A stretch of 64,000 nucleotides of DNA. Origin: Vibrio splendidus. Lineage in GTDB: Bacteria > Pseudomonadota > Gammaproteobacteria > Enterobacterales > Vibrionaceae. Positions 34,190-45,100 of this stretch are shown piece after piece (positions within the stretch are counted from its first letter, which is position 1; every line of letters begins with the position of its first letter). The stretch covers positions 186,001 through 250,000 of the forward strand of contig NZ_CP031055.1 in assembly GCF_003345295.1 (NCBI RefSeq), written 5' to 3'. A program made the position numbers and the translations under genes. The notes under the pieces are model-generated. The model was not told the DNA's origin. It saw only the letters and a list, made by a program, of their open reading frames with translations, and searched no databases.

Positions 34190-37100
34190 TTATTGCGCTT
34201 GAACACGAAGTTCAGCAGAGCTGCGGCTTTGGTGACCGAGCAAGGTGTTGAGATCCGCCGTCTTCGGCTTCACTAGGTAGAACTTTGGAATCCATTCATC
34301 AAAGTTCGCCAAAATAGCTTCAGCGTGTACTGAGCCAGTCTCTTCTAAGTGCTCCGCAATCAAGCCGCGCAGGTGTTCTTGGTGGATAAATAGGTCCGAC
34401 AGAGAAAGTGCTTCGACCGATTCGTTGTTTACACGGCCTTGGAAGTCTTCATTCTTATCCATCACATAAGCAAACCCACCTGTCATACCGGCGCCGAAGT
34501 TCACTCCGGTTGCGCCAAGAATGGCAACAATACCACCGGTCATGTATTCACAGGCATTGTCTCCTGCACCTTCAATCACGGCAACGGTGCCTGAGTTACG
34601 CACGCCAAATCGTTCGCCTGCAGTACCAGCTGCAAATAGCTTGCCTCCGGTCGCACCATACAAACAAGTGTTACCTATGATGGTCGCTTCGTTACAAACA
34701 AATGCAGTGCCTTGGTGAGGTTTGATAACCACCTTACCGCCTGCCATGCCTTTGCCGACATAGTCATTGGCATCGCCTGTCAGATATAGCTCAACGCCGC
34801 CAGCGTTCCAAACCGCAAAGGATTGGCCTGCTGTGCCATCGAGATACAACTTAATTGGTGACCCCGCCATACCTTGGTTCCCGTAACGTTTGGCTATTTC
34901 GCCAGAGATACGAGCGCCAATCGAGCGATCGGTGTTGATTACGTTGTAGTAAAGGCTGGTGGATTGACGTTTCTCAATCGCATCAATGGCATCATCAAGG
35001 ATCTGTTGGTTGAGTTGCGCTTTATCAAATGGTGCGTTTGGCTCGGTCCAAAACAGTGGGTGACCTTCTGGAGATACCGGAGCTTCGAGTATTGAAGAGA
35101 GATCGAGTTTACTCTGTTTCGCAGTCAGGCCTTGAACGGCTTCAAGTAGATCCGTGCGACCAATCAGGTCTGTCAGTTTTTCGACTCCAAGTTCTGCAAG
35201 GTACTGGCGAACTTCGTCGGCTAGGCCGGTAAAGTAGTTCACTACCATGTCTGGCAGGCCTTTGAAGTATTCACGGCGTAGTGTTTCATCTTGAGTCGCA
35301 ACGCCCGTTGCACAGTTGTTTAGGTGACAAATTCGTAAGAACTTACAACCCATCGCGACCATTGGCGCAGTACCAAAACCAAAACTCTCTGCACCTAAAA
35401 TCGCGCCCTTGATAACATCGAGTCCGGTTTTTAAACCACCATCGACTTGCAAGCGGATCTTATGGCGTAGGCCATTGGCCACCAGTGCTTGTTGAGTTTC
35501 CGCTAAGCCAAGCTCCCAAGGGCAACCTGCGTATTTTACCGAGGTCAATGGACTTGCCGCGGTACCACCGTCGTAGCCAGAAATCGTAATCAGGTCGGCA
35601 TAGGCTTTCGCCACACCAGTAGCAATGGTGCCCACACCCGGTTCTGATACTAACTTCACTGAAACCAAGGCTTTAGGGTTCACTTGCTTAAGGTCGAAAA
35701 TAAGCTGCGCCAGATCCTCGATAGAATAAATATCGTGGTGCGGAGGAGGGGAGATCAGTGTTACCCCTTGAACTGAGTATCTCAGTTTGGCGATTTCTGC
35801 GGTGACTTTATGCCCCGGCAGTTGGCCACCTTCGCCCGGCTTCGCACCTTGTGCGACTTTGATTTGCAGAACATCCGCATTGGTTAAGTAATGTGGTGTC
35901 ACACCAAAACGGCCGGAAGCTATCTGCTTGATGCGAGAATTACGATCAGTACCAAAGCGTCGTGGATCTTCACCACCTTCACCAGAGTTGGAGTAGCCTC
36001 CTAATCGGTTCATCGCCATGGCCAGTGCTTCATGAGCTTCAGGGCTTAAGGCACCAATCGACATGGCTGCAGAGTCGAAGCGTTTAAAGAGATCACTGCT
36101 CGGTTCGACTTTTTCTAATGCTAGAGGTTGAGCTGCTTTTTTAAGGCTCATTAAGTCACGTAGCATGGCAGCAGGACGAGCATTAACTTGCTTCGCAAAA
36201 GATTGATAATCTGATGTTTCGCCTGTCTTTACGGCGGTTTGTAAGGTGCTGACTACGTCTGGGTTATAGGCGTGGTATTCGCCGCCATGTACGTATTTGA
36301 GTAAGCCACCATGTTCCAGTGGTTTACGCTTAGTCCATGCTTTGCGAGATAGATTATAGATATCTTGTTGGAAGTCGCTAAAGCTAGCGCCTTGGATACG
36401 AGTCGTTACGCCTCGGAAACACAAGTCAACGACATCGGTATGCAAACCGACCGCCTCAAATAATTGCGAGCAGCGATAAGAAGCAATCGTCGAGATACCC
36501 ATCTTCGACATGATCTTATACAGACCTTTGTTGATGCCGTTTTGGTAATTTTGCAATGCAGTGCGATAGTCTTTATTTAAAGAACCATCGTCCAACATTT
36601 TGCCCAATGCTTCATAAGCGAGATATGGATAAACTGCGGTTGCACCGAAGCCAAGCAGAACTGCAAATTGGTGCGGGTCACGTGCGGTTGCTGTCTCAAC
36701 CACGATGTTAGCATCACAACGTAGGTTGTTGTCTGCGAGTCGAGTTTGCACGGCACCGACAGCCATCGCTGCTGGAACCGGGAGCTTGCCTTTCTCTAAG
36801 TGCTTGTCTGAAAGTACAATCAAAACAGCACCATCACGGACCTCTTGCACCGCACGATCACACAAGTCATTAATGGCTTGTTCAAGATCTTTATCAGCAG
36901 GATCATAGTGCATGCTAAGAATCGCGTGGCCATAGTGTTTTTGATTTAACTGCAGAAGTTGCTGCATGTCAGAGTAGACCAGAACTGGCGAATTAAATGT
37001 CACACGGTAGGCGTGACCGTCGGTTTCGCAGAACACGTTCATCTCTTGGCCGATACTGGTGGCTAAAGACATAACATGCTTTTCACGCAATGGATCAATC

Positions 37101-38653
37101 GGTGGGTTGGTGACTTGTGCAAACATTTGACGGAAATAGTCAGTGACGAGACGTTCTTTCGAAGAGAGCACAGCCATCGGCGTATCATCGCCCATCGAGC
37201 CTACGGCCTCTTGTCCCATATCTCCAAGCACACGCAGTACTTGGTCCGACTCTTCGTTGCTCATCGCAAACTGTTTTTGGTAGGTCTTGAGCGTGTCATC
37301 GTCAAAGCTGCGCTTACCGACTTGCTCATCGGGCAGATCGGAAAACGGTGTGAGTTTGTGAACGTTCTTTTCCATCCACTCTTTATAGGGATGGCGACCT
37401 TTAAGGTCATTATCGATCTCGTTAGATTGCCACAGTTTACCGCGGCGCGTATCTATGACGAGTAGTTCACCCGGGCCGACACGCCCTTTCTCTGCCACCT
37501 CGTCTGGCGCGTAATTCCAGATGCCCACTTCAGATGCCAGCGTGATCAGGTTGTCTTTGGTAATCACATAACGCGCAGGGCGTAAGCCGTTTCTATCTAG
37601 GTTACACGCAGCGTAACGACCGTCAGAAAGGACGATACCTGCAGGGCCATCCCACGGTTCCATGTGCTTGGAGTTGAAGTCGTAGAATGCACGCAGATCG
37701 GGATCCATGTCTGGGTGGTTTTGCCAAGCGGGCGGCACGAGCATACGCATCGCTCGGAATACATCCATACCACCGGCAAGGAACAGGTCGAGCATGTTAT
37801 CTAGGCTTGATGAATCTGAGCCTGTCTCATTCACAAAGGGTGCGGCCGTTTGTAAATCGGGCAGCAGTGGTGAAGAGAATTTATAGGCACGAGCTTTAGC
37901 CCACTGACGGTTACCTTCGATGGTATTGATCTCACCATTGTGCGCCAAATAGCGGAATGGCTGAGCCAGTGGCCAACGCGGCTGAGTATTGGTTGAGAAG
38001 CGCTGGTGAAACAGGCATATCGCCGATTCCATACGTAAGTCAGCAAGATCGAGGTAAAATCGCGGAAGATCGGCCGGCATACACAGGCCTTTGTAAACCA
38101 TGACTTGTGTCGAAAGGCTACAAATATAGAAATCTTTGTCTTCGGTGATCTGTTTTTCAATTCGACGACGAGCGATATAAAGGCGTCGTTCAATATCGCG
38201 TTCACGCCACCCCGCAGGTGCCGAGATAAACACTTGCTGAATATTGGGAACAGAATCTTTGGCGATTGGGCCTAATACGTCGGTGTTGGTCGGCACGACA
38301 CGCCAACCTGCAACGGTTAACGTTTCTTGCGCGAGCTCTTTATTGACGATGTCTTGCGCGGATTGCGCTTTGATTGGGTCTTGGCTGAAGAAAATCATGC
38401 CGACAGCGTATTGCTTGCCGAGCTTGAAGTTATTCTCTTCTGCAATAATTCTGAGATAAGAGTCTGGCTTCTGTAGTAATAAGCCACAGCCATCTCCTGT
38501 TTTACCATCCGCAGCAATACCACCACGGTGTGTCATGCGATCGAGGGCTGAAATAGCAGTTCGTACCAACTTATGACTCGGTTGGCCTTCCATTTGCGCT
38601 ATTAAACCAAATCCACAGTTGTCTTTTTCAAGACTAGGATCATATAGAGCCAT
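34190..38653 (-). CDS. gltB: Glutamate synthase large subunit GltB (E. coli-like pair)
   Basis: A 1487-residue glutamate synthase making two glutamates from glutamine and 2-oxoglutarate. A short propeptide ends at the nucleophile Cys13 (LEKDNCGFGL), followed by a class II amidotransferase domain, the central domain, the FMN synthase domain with the 3Fe-4S cluster loop CKFLRICHLNNC, and the GltB beta-helix C-terminus. Close to E. coli GltB in opening sequence and length (1486). It is the second of two gltBD pairs, with a 430-bp gap and a terminator before it. Confidence 0.97.
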   Translation of the reverse strand: MALYDPSLEKDNCGFGLIAQMEGQPSHKLVRTAISALDRMTHRGGIAADGKTGDGCGLLLQKPDSYLRIIAEENNFKLGKQYAVGMIFFSQDPIKAQSAQDIVNKELAQETLTVAGWRVVPTNTDVLGPIAKDSVPNIQQVFISAPAGWRERDIERRLYIARRRIEKQITEDKDFYICSLSTQVMVYKGLCMPADLPRFYLDLADLRMESAICLFHQRFSTNTQPRWPLAQPFRYLAHNGEINTIEGNRQWAKARAYKFSSPLLPDLQTAAPFVNETGSDSSSLDNMLDLFLAGGMDVFRAMRMLVPPAWQNHPDMDPDLRAFYDFNSKHMEPWDGPAGIVLSDGRYAACNLDRNGLRPARYVITKDNLITLASEVGIWNYAPDEVAEKGRVGPGELLVIDTRRGKLWQSNEIDNDLKGRHPYKEWMEKNVHKLTPFSDLPDEQVGKRSFDDDTLKTYQKQFAMSNEESDQVLRVLGDMGQEAVGSMGDDTPMAVLSSKERLVTDYFRQMFAQVTNPPIDPLREKHVMSLATSIGQEMNVFCETDGHAYRVTFNSPVLVYSDMQQLLQLNQKHYGHAILSMHYDPADKDLEQAINDLCDRAVQEVRDGAVLIVLSDKHLEKGKLPVPAAMAVGAVQTRLADNNLRCDANIVVETATARDPHQFAVLLGFGATAVYPYLAYEALGKMLDDGSLNKDYRTALQNYQNGINKGLYKIMSKMGISTIASYRCSQLFEAVGLHTDVVDLCFRGVTTRIQGASFSDFQQDIYNLSRKAWTKRKPLEHGGLLKYVHGGEYHAYNPDVVSTLQTAVKTGETSDYQSFAKQVNARPAAMLRDLMSLKKAAQPLALEKVEPSSDLFKRFDSAAMSIGALSPEAHEALAMAMNRLGGYSNSGEGGEDPRRFGTDRNSRIKQIASGRFGVTPHYLTNADVLQIKVAQGAKPGEGGQLPGHKVTAEIAKLRYSVQGVTLISPPPHHDIYSIEDLAQLIFDLKQVNPKALVSVKLVSEPGVGTIATGVAKAYADLITISGYDGGTAASPLTSVKYAGCPWELGLAETQQALVANGLRHKIRLQVDGGLKTGLDVIKGAILGAESFGFGTAPMVAMGCKFLRICHLNNCATGVATQDETLRREYFKGLPDMVVNYFTGLADEVRQYLAELGVEKLTDLIGRTDLLEAVQGLTAKQSKLDLSSILEAPVSPEGHPLFWTEPNAPFDKAQLNQQILDDAIDAIEKRQSTSLYYNVINTDRSIGARISGEIAKRYGNQGMAGSPIKLYLDGTAGQSFAVWNAGGVELYLTGDANDYVGKGMAGGKVVIKPHQGTAFVCNEATIIGNTCLYGATGGKLFAAGTAGERFGVRNSGTVAVIEGAGDNACEYMTGGIVAILGATGVNFGAGMTGGFAYVMDKNEDFQGRVNNESVEALSLSDLFIHQEHLRGLIAEHLEETGSVHAEAILANFDEWIPKFYLVKPKTADLNTLLGHQSRSSAELRVQAQ

Positions 38654-38987
38654 TGCAATTCTCCCTTTTGCTTCTCTGTCATCCAGACAGTAAATGACTA
38701 ACTATTCATATACTTGTTATTTTTTATAAGCTTATAGTTTGTCTTTAGCTAGTTAAAACGTTATTGGTTGTGTTAACAAAACCGATTGGTTTTATTTTCA
38801 CCAGCTTTACAACGTATAGCTAATTGTGTTTAAGGTCAAGTTCATGGTTAATTATCATGCGTAAACGCGATTAACCACGTAATAATCTAAAATAGTAGAA
38901 TGATATCAAAGGGATATAAAAGGTAGATGTTAATGGGATTTAACATGTGCAACGAAGGGAATGTCCCAGGAGCCGTAAGGCAGATAG
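38654..38987 (-). promoter_or_regulatory. Promoter region of the E. coli-like gltBD pair
   Basis: About 330 AT-rich bases between the terminator of the upstream pair and this gltB. Several -10/-35-like combinations exist on the minus strand (for example TTGACC followed 15 bases later by TATACG, at about 38814-38840), none strong enough to assign. No gene seen. Confidence 0.45.
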
Positions 38988-39014
38988 AAAAAAGGCTAGC
39001 ATCGAGTGCTAGCC
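38988..39014 (-). terminator. Terminator after the second-type gltD
   Basis: Minus strand GGCTAGCA-CTCGA-TGCTAGCC then six T residues: a perfect 8-bp stem, 70 bases after the gltD stop. It separates the two glutamate synthase operons. Confidence 0.92.
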
Positions 39015-39083
39015 AAACATAAAAGTTAGGAAGGGTGTTGCTTTTCCTCTAGGCTAACGTCATCGACGTTAGCCCGAGAAATA

Positions 39084-40553
39084 TTATGCGGAAAGCATGA
39101 GTGAATCTGCTTTCGCTTCTAAGTTTGAGTTACCCATTAAGAAGTCATCAATGGCAATTGCACATTCACGACCTTCATTAATACAACGTACAACCAGAGA
39201 TTGGCCAGTACGCATATCACCAGCAGCGAAAACGCCTTTCTGGTTAGTCGCAAAACCTTCAGAAGCGACGTTACCGCGCTCGTCCAGTTTAATGTCTAGT
39301 TGAGCAAGCACGCCTGTTGGCTCTGGGTGTAAGAAGCCCATTGCAAGGAATGCCATGTCACATGGAATAACACGTTCAGAGTTCGCTACTTCATCAAAAC
39401 CTGGACGTTCGCCTGGTTTTGCGTCTTGCCAAACGATGTCAGCGATACGTAGACCCGTTACTTGACCTTGATCGTCGCTAATGAACTCTTTGGTTAAGAT
39501 GTTCCAATGACGTTCACAACCTTCTTCGTGAGAAGTGGTGGTTTTCATGATCATTGGGTATTGAGGCCAAGGCATATTTGCAGGGCGTTTCTCTGGTGGG
39601 ATCGGCATGATCTCAACCTGAGTAATGCTTGCTGCTTTATGACGGTTTGATGTGCCTACACAGTCAGAGCCTGTATCACCACCACCGATAACCACAATGT
39701 GTTTATCTTTAGCGTGAAGCTCTTCTGTCTTAAGATCTAAGTCGTTGGCACGGCGATTATTTTGACCAAGGAATTCCATGGCAAAATGAACGCCTTTAAG
39801 CTCACGACCTGGGATTGGTAAGTCGCGTGGAACCGTAGAACCACCCGTTAGCAATACCACATCAAACTCTTGGCGTAACTGTTGAGCATTAACATCAACA
39901 CCGATGTGTTGGTTCACTTTAAACTCAACGCCAGCTTCAGCCATTAGGTTGATCTTACGATCAATCACGTCCATGCCCAGTTTGAAATCTGGGATACCGA
40001 AACGCAGTAGGCCACCCACTTTCTCGTCACGTTCAAATACCGTTACCGAGTGACCGGCACTGTTTAGCTGCTCAGCTGCGGCTAAGCCTGCAGGGCCTGA
40101 ACCGATAACTGCGACAGTTTTACCTGTGCGAGAGCGTGGTGTTTTAGGCTTTGCGTACCCTTCACGGTACGCAGTTTCTACAATCGTTTTCTCGATATTA
40201 CAGATAGTGATTGGGTCTTGGTTGATGCCAAGAACACAGGCACTTTCACAAGGAGCAGGACAAACACGACCTGTAAACTCAGGGAAGTTATTGGTAGAGC
40301 TTAGAATGTTCCAAGCCTCTTCCCAGCTGTCGCGATAAACAGCGTCATTGAATTCTGGGATGATGTTACCAATCGGACAGCCGTTGTGACAGAAAGGTAC
40401 GCCACAGTCCATACAACGAGATGCTTGAGTATTGATCTTTTCACCAAACTCTTCGTTAAGTACGAACTCTTTGTTGTCTTCAATTCGAACTGACGGGTCG
40501 AGCTTCTTTGGAAGCTCACGACCGTGTTCTAAAAATCCAGTAGGCTTACCCAT
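39084..40553 (-). CDS. gltD: Glutamate synthase small subunit GltD (second type)
   Basis: A 489-residue paralogue of the other GltD, opening MGKPTGFLEHGRELPKK as in the Gram-positive/pseudomonad-type subunit. Cluster cysteines ASRCMDCGVPFCHNGCPIGN and CPAPCESACVLGIN, FAD motif VAVIGSGPAGLAAAEQL and NADPH motif IVVIGGGDTGSDCVGT are all intact, so it should be active. Its ATG overlaps the TAA of the upstream gltB (TAATG). Confidence 0.95.
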   Translation of the reverse strand: MGKPTGFLEHGRELPKKLDPSVRIEDNKEFVLNEEFGEKINTQASRCMDCGVPFCHNGCPIGNIIPEFNDAVYRDSWEEAWNILSSTNNFPEFTGRVCPAPCESACVLGINQDPITICNIEKTIVETAYREGYAKPKTPRSRTGKTVAVIGSGPAGLAAAEQLNSAGHSVTVFERDEKVGGLLRFGIPDFKLGMDVIDRKINLMAEAGVEFKVNQHIGVDVNAQQLRQEFDVVLLTGGSTVPRDLPIPGRELKGVHFAMEFLGQNNRRANDLDLKTEELHAKDKHIVVIGGGDTGSDCVGTSNRHKAASITQVEIMPIPPEKRPANMPWPQYPMIMKTTTSHEEGCERHWNILTKEFISDDQGQVTGLRIADIVWQDAKPGERPGFDEVANSERVIPCDMAFLAMGFLHPEPTGVLAQLDIKLDERGNVASEGFATNQKGVFAAGDMRTGQSLVVRCINEGRECAIAIDDFLMGNSNLEAKADSLMLSA

Positions 40554-43500
40554 TATACTGCCTCCACTTCTTCCGTTTGTGCCTGTTGTGCTTCAGCTTT
40601 ACGCTTTTGAAGAACCGCTTTGTAGTCGCGTGGCATTACTTTAACTAGCGATGCAACACTTGCTTCAAAGTTGTCTAGGAAAGACTGAGCAACTTCACTT
40701 CCTGTGAATTCAACATGCTTAGTTAGCATATCTAGTAGAAGATCTTTATCTTCTTGTTCAATTGGATCTAGGTCTACAAGTTCTGCGTTGAGCTTAGTCT
40801 CGAAGTCACCTGCTTTATCCCAAACATAAGCGACACCGCCACTCATACCTGCAGCAAAGTTACGACCCGTTGAACCAAGGATAATTGCCGCGCCGCCAGT
40901 CATGTATTCACAACCGTGGTCACCAACACCCTCAACAACAACCTTCGCACCAGAGTTACGAACACAGAAACGTTCGCCAGCCATACCGCGAATGAAAGAT
41001 TCACCAGAGGTTGCACCGTAGAAACATACGTTACCCACCACGATGTTATCTTCAGCAACGATAGTAGATCTTGCATCTGGGTACAGTACCAACGTACCGC
41101 CAGACAGACCTTTACCCCAGTAATCGTTCGCGTCGCCTTCTACTTCGAACTTAACGCCTTTCGCAAGGAATGCACCGAAAGATTGACCTGCACTACCGTG
41201 GAACTTAACGTTCATTGGCTGTGGTAAACCTTGGTCTTTGTAAACCTTCGAGATTTCGTTCGACAGCATCGTACCTGCTGAACGGTCCGTGTTGATGATA
41301 GGGAACTGAGCGGTAACTGCTTCACCTTTCTCAAGCGCTGGGATTGCAGCTTGAATCAACTTACGGTCTAGAACGTCTTCAAGATTATGATTTTGTGTTG
41401 TCTGGTTGTAGATACCATCTTCTGCACGAGCCTGCTCAATGTGCAGTACCGGTGTTAGATCTAGGTTCTTGTACTTCCAGTGACCGATGTCATCACGAAC
41501 TTTAAGTTTGTGCGATTGACCTACCATCTCATCAATAGAGCGGAAACCAAGTTCAGCCATTACTTCACGTAGACCTTCAGCCATGTATTGGAAGAACGTT
41601 ACTACGTCTTCTACGCGGCCGTCGAAACGCTCACGAAGAGTTTTGTTTTGTGTTGCGATACCAACAGGACACGTATTCTTGTGACACTTACGCATCATGA
41701 TACAGCCTTCAACAACTAGAGCAGCTGTTGCTACGCCCCATTCTTCAGCGCCAAGTAACGTTGCGACTGCAAGGTCACGTGGTGTTTTCATCTGACCATC
41801 AGACTGAACAACGATACGGTTACGTAGGCCGTTTTTCAGTAGTGTTTGGTGCGTTTCCGCTAGACCTAATTCCCAAGGCAGACCGGTGTGACGGATAGAA
41901 GACATCGGAGATGCACCCGTACCACCATCAAAACCTGCGATAAGTACCACGTCAGCTTTCGCTTTCGCTACACCCGATGCAATCGTACCTACGCCAGCTT
42001 CCGATACTAGTTTCACGTTTACACGACCGTTACGGTTCGCGTTTTTCAGATCGTAGATCAGCTGAGCCAAATCTTCGATTGAGTAGATATCGTGATGTGG
42101 CGGTGGAGAGATAAGACCTACGCCCGGAGTCGAGTGACGCGTTGCGCCGATCCAGTCATCAACCTTATCACCAGGTAGTTGACCACCTTCGCCAGGTTTC
42201 GCACCTTGAGCCATCTTGATTTGCAGCTCATCAGCGTTAGATAGGTAGTAAGACGTTACACCAAAGCGACCAGAAGCCACCTGTTTGATTGCTGAACGTT
42301 CCCAGTCGCCATTTTCTTTACGCTCGAAACGTGCTGGGTCTTCACCACCTTCACCTGAGTTCGACTTCGCGCCAATGCGGTTCATTGCAACAGCGAGTGT
42401 TGAGTGAGCCTCATGCGAGATTGAACCGAAGCTCATTGCGCCTGTTGCGAAACGCTTAAGGATTTTCTCAATAGGTTCTACTTCCGCTAGAGGAATAGAG
42501 CCTGCTGGGTTCTTGATGAAATCAAGTTGGCTACGTAGTGTTGCTGCGTTGTCGCCTTGAGCATCAACGGCGTTCGCGTACTTCTTGAATTGACCGTAAT
42601 CTTTGTTACGCGTCGATTCTTGAAGTAGAGAAATGGTTTCTGGGTTGAATAAGTGCTTCTCACCACGTTGTTTCCACTGGTAAACACCGCCAACATCAAG
42701 AACTTGAGCTGGGATTTCACGAGCAGGGTAACCAACACGGTGACGAACCAGTACTTCTCGTGCGATATCGTCGATCGTTAGACCTTGGATACGAGAAACA
42801 GTACCAGTGAAGTATTTTTCAACCACTGATTTGCTAACACCAAGTGCTTCAAAGATTTGAGCGCCGTGGTAAGACTGCAGCGTAGAGATACCCATCTTAG
42901 AAAAGATCTTCAGTAGACCGCCGTTAACACCCTTACGGTAGTTATCGAATAACTCACGTGGATGAACGTTTGGATCTAGCTTCTTAGTACGTTGCAGTTC
43001 AACAATCGTTTCGATAACTAGGTATGGGTTAACTGCGTTTGCACCGTAACCAATTAAGGTTGCGAAGTGGTGTGTCTCACGAGCGTCGCCCGTTTCAACC
43101 ACGATGTCACACTTAGCACGTAGCCCTTTACGGATTAGGTGGTGGTGAACCGCGCCAACCGCCAGCATTGCTGGGATAGCGGCATGGTTTGAGTTAACCG
43201 CACGGTCAGTCAGTAGAATGATAGAGTAACCATCAATAACCGCATCTTCCGCATATTGGCAGATACGCTTAAGTGCGCGCTCTAACTTACCTTGGTCTCC
43301 GTTCGCTTGGAATACGATATCCAGCGTCTTCGATTGAAGGTGCTCATTATCGATTGCACGCAGTTTCTCTAACTCTGAGTTAGAAAGAACTGGAGACTCA
43401 AGTTCCACTTTTTGACAGTGTTCAGGTGTTTCAGCAAGTAGGTTCTGATCTTTACCTAGGTAAGTGTTCAGAGACATAACCATACGCTCACGAATCGGGT

Positions 43501-45100
43501 CGATTGGCGGGTTAGTTACTTGTGCAAACAGCTGTTTGAAGTAGTTTGAAAGGTGCTGCGATTGATGAGAAAGAATCGCGAGCGGCCAGTCAGCACCCAT
43601 TGCAGAAAGTGGCTCGTAGCCTGTTTTTGCAAGAGGGAGAATGATTTCGTTTACTTCTTCAGAGCTCACACCAAACGATTGTTGTTTGTGTAGCAGTTTC
43701 TCTGGAGAAGGTTGGTTAAACTCGTTGCTCGCATCTGGTAGCTTTTTCAGGCTCAGAAGGTTCTCTTCAACCCATTTCTCGTAGGGTTGAGATTTAGCGA
43801 TACCGTCTTTCACTTCTTCATCAGAAATGATGCGGCCTTGCTCAAGGTCAGCAACGAAGATACGGCCAGGTTGCAAACGACCACGATATTCAACGTTTTC
43901 AGGTGCGATCTCAACAACACCAGACTCAGACGCCATCACTAGGAAGTCGTCTTTAGTTACTGTGTAGCGAGAAGGGCGCAGACCGTTACGGTCAAGAGTT
44001 GCACCAACTTGAACACCATCGGTGAAACATACTGACGCTGGGCCATCCCATGGTTCCATTACGTTCGCGTGGTACTGGTAGAACGCACGACGAGTTGGAT
44101 CCATGTTTTTGTTTTCTTGCCATGCTTCCGGGATCATCATCATCAACGCATGTGGCAGAGTTCGACCTGAAAGAACAAGTAGCTCCAGCGCCATATCGAA
44201 GTTTGATGAGTCTGAGCTACCTTCTTGACAGATAGGAAGTAGCATGTCGATTTCAGCTTGTGTAAACAGATCCGATTCTAGGATTGCTTCACGTGCTTTC
44301 ATCCAGTTTAGGTTGCCGCGAACCGTATTGATCTCACCATTGTGCGCGATGTAACGGAAAGGCTGAGCTAGACGCCAACGTGGGAATGTATTGGTAGAGA
44401 AGCGAGAGTGTACCAGTGCTAGAGCTGTCACCATAGTTGGGTTTTGCAGGTCTAGGAAGTACTGAGGAACTTGTTCAGTTGTTAGCTGACCTTTGTACAC
44501 CAATGTCTTGTAAGACATAGAGTTGATGTAGAAGTCATCACCGATATTTGAAACGCTTTCTAGGCATACACGAACAGTGTAGTTACGTAGAACATACAGT
44601 TTACGCTCAAGCTCTTCTGGTGTGATACCAGGGCCGCCAGAAATAAATACGTGTTCAAATTGAGGTTCAGTGCTTAATGGGTCAGCACCAATCATTGAAT
44701 TGTCAGTTGGAAGTTCACGGTAGCCGATAACTTCTAACTCAAGGCGTTGTGCATTGCGTTCTAGAATGTCACGACACTGTGCACGTTTGTATTCATCTTT
44801 AGGGAAAAGTACAACACCAACACCATATTTTTCAAAAGATGGCAGTTTAATTCCAAGCTTTACGGCTTCTTCGAGTAAGAATTCGTGCGGCTTCTGTAGC
44901 AGGATACCTGCACCATCACCAGAACACGGATCGCAGCCTTGGCCGCCACGGTGTTCCATACGTGCAAGCATATCGAGTGCTTGAGTTACTACATCATGAG
45001 ATTTGCGATTCTTTAGATGCGCAACAAAACCGATACCACAAGCGTCATGCTCCAATTCAGGAGTATACAGACCCTGTGAGTTCTGCTCTTGATCTACCAT
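40553..45100 (-). CDS. gltB: Glutamate synthase large subunit GltB (second type)
   Basis: A 1515-residue glutamate synthase, distinct from the other copy. A 20-residue propeptide ends at nucleophile Cys21 (ELEHDACGIGF); the MEHRGGQGCDPCSGDGAGIL segment follows. The FMN domain has the 3Fe-4S loop CIMMRKCHKNTC instead of the KFLRICHLNNC seen in the paralogue. All expected domains are present. A GGAAGGA ribosome site precedes the ATG. It is divergent from yhcC across a 530-bp region. Confidence 0.97.
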   Translation of the reverse strand: MVDQEQNSQGLYTPELEHDACGIGFVAHLKNRKSHDVVTQALDMLARMEHRGGQGCDPCSGDGAGILLQKPHEFLLEEAVKLGIKLPSFEKYGVGVVLFPKDEYKRAQCRDILERNAQRLELEVIGYRELPTDNSMIGADPLSTEPQFEHVFISGGPGITPEELERKLYVLRNYTVRVCLESVSNIGDDFYINSMSYKTLVYKGQLTTEQVPQYFLDLQNPTMVTALALVHSRFSTNTFPRWRLAQPFRYIAHNGEINTVRGNLNWMKAREAILESDLFTQAEIDMLLPICQEGSSDSSNFDMALELLVLSGRTLPHALMMMIPEAWQENKNMDPTRRAFYQYHANVMEPWDGPASVCFTDGVQVGATLDRNGLRPSRYTVTKDDFLVMASESGVVEIAPENVEYRGRLQPGRIFVADLEQGRIISDEEVKDGIAKSQPYEKWVEENLLSLKKLPDASNEFNQPSPEKLLHKQQSFGVSSEEVNEIILPLAKTGYEPLSAMGADWPLAILSHQSQHLSNYFKQLFAQVTNPPIDPIRERMVMSLNTYLGKDQNLLAETPEHCQKVELESPVLSNSELEKLRAIDNEHLQSKTLDIVFQANGDQGKLERALKRICQYAEDAVIDGYSIILLTDRAVNSNHAAIPAMLAVGAVHHHLIRKGLRAKCDIVVETGDARETHHFATLIGYGANAVNPYLVIETIVELQRTKKLDPNVHPRELFDNYRKGVNGGLLKIFSKMGISTLQSYHGAQIFEALGVSKSVVEKYFTGTVSRIQGLTIDDIAREVLVRHRVGYPAREIPAQVLDVGGVYQWKQRGEKHLFNPETISLLQESTRNKDYGQFKKYANAVDAQGDNAATLRSQLDFIKNPAGSIPLAEVEPIEKILKRFATGAMSFGSISHEAHSTLAVAMNRIGAKSNSGEGGEDPARFERKENGDWERSAIKQVASGRFGVTSYYLSNADELQIKMAQGAKPGEGGQLPGDKVDDWIGATRHSTPGVGLISPPPHHDIYSIEDLAQLIYDLKNANRNGRVNVKLVSEAGVGTIASGVAKAKADVVLIAGFDGGTGASPMSSIRHTGLPWELGLAETHQTLLKNGLRNRIVVQSDGQMKTPRDLAVATLLGAEEWGVATAALVVEGCIMMRKCHKNTCPVGIATQNKTLRERFDGRVEDVVTFFQYMAEGLREVMAELGFRSIDEMVGQSHKLKVRDDIGHWKYKNLDLTPVLHIEQARAEDGIYNQTTQNHNLEDVLDRKLIQAAIPALEKGEAVTAQFPIINTDRSAGTMLSNEISKVYKDQGLPQPMNVKFHGSAGQSFGAFLAKGVKFEVEGDANDYWGKGLSGGTLVLYPDARSTIVAEDNIVVGNVCFYGATSGESFIRGMAGERFCVRNSGAKVVVEGVGDHGCEYMTGGAAIILGSTGRNFAAGMSGGVAYVWDKAGDFETKLNAELVDLDPIEQEDKDLLLDMLTKHVEFTGSEVAQSFLDNFEASVASLVKVMPRDYKAVLQKRKAEAQQAQTEEVEAV

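Noticed and set aside
36705..37465. Open frames on the + strand inside gltB (for example 129 residues at 37076-37465)
   Set aside because: They lie wholly within a well-supported gene on the other strand and have no ribosome site or recognisable domain.
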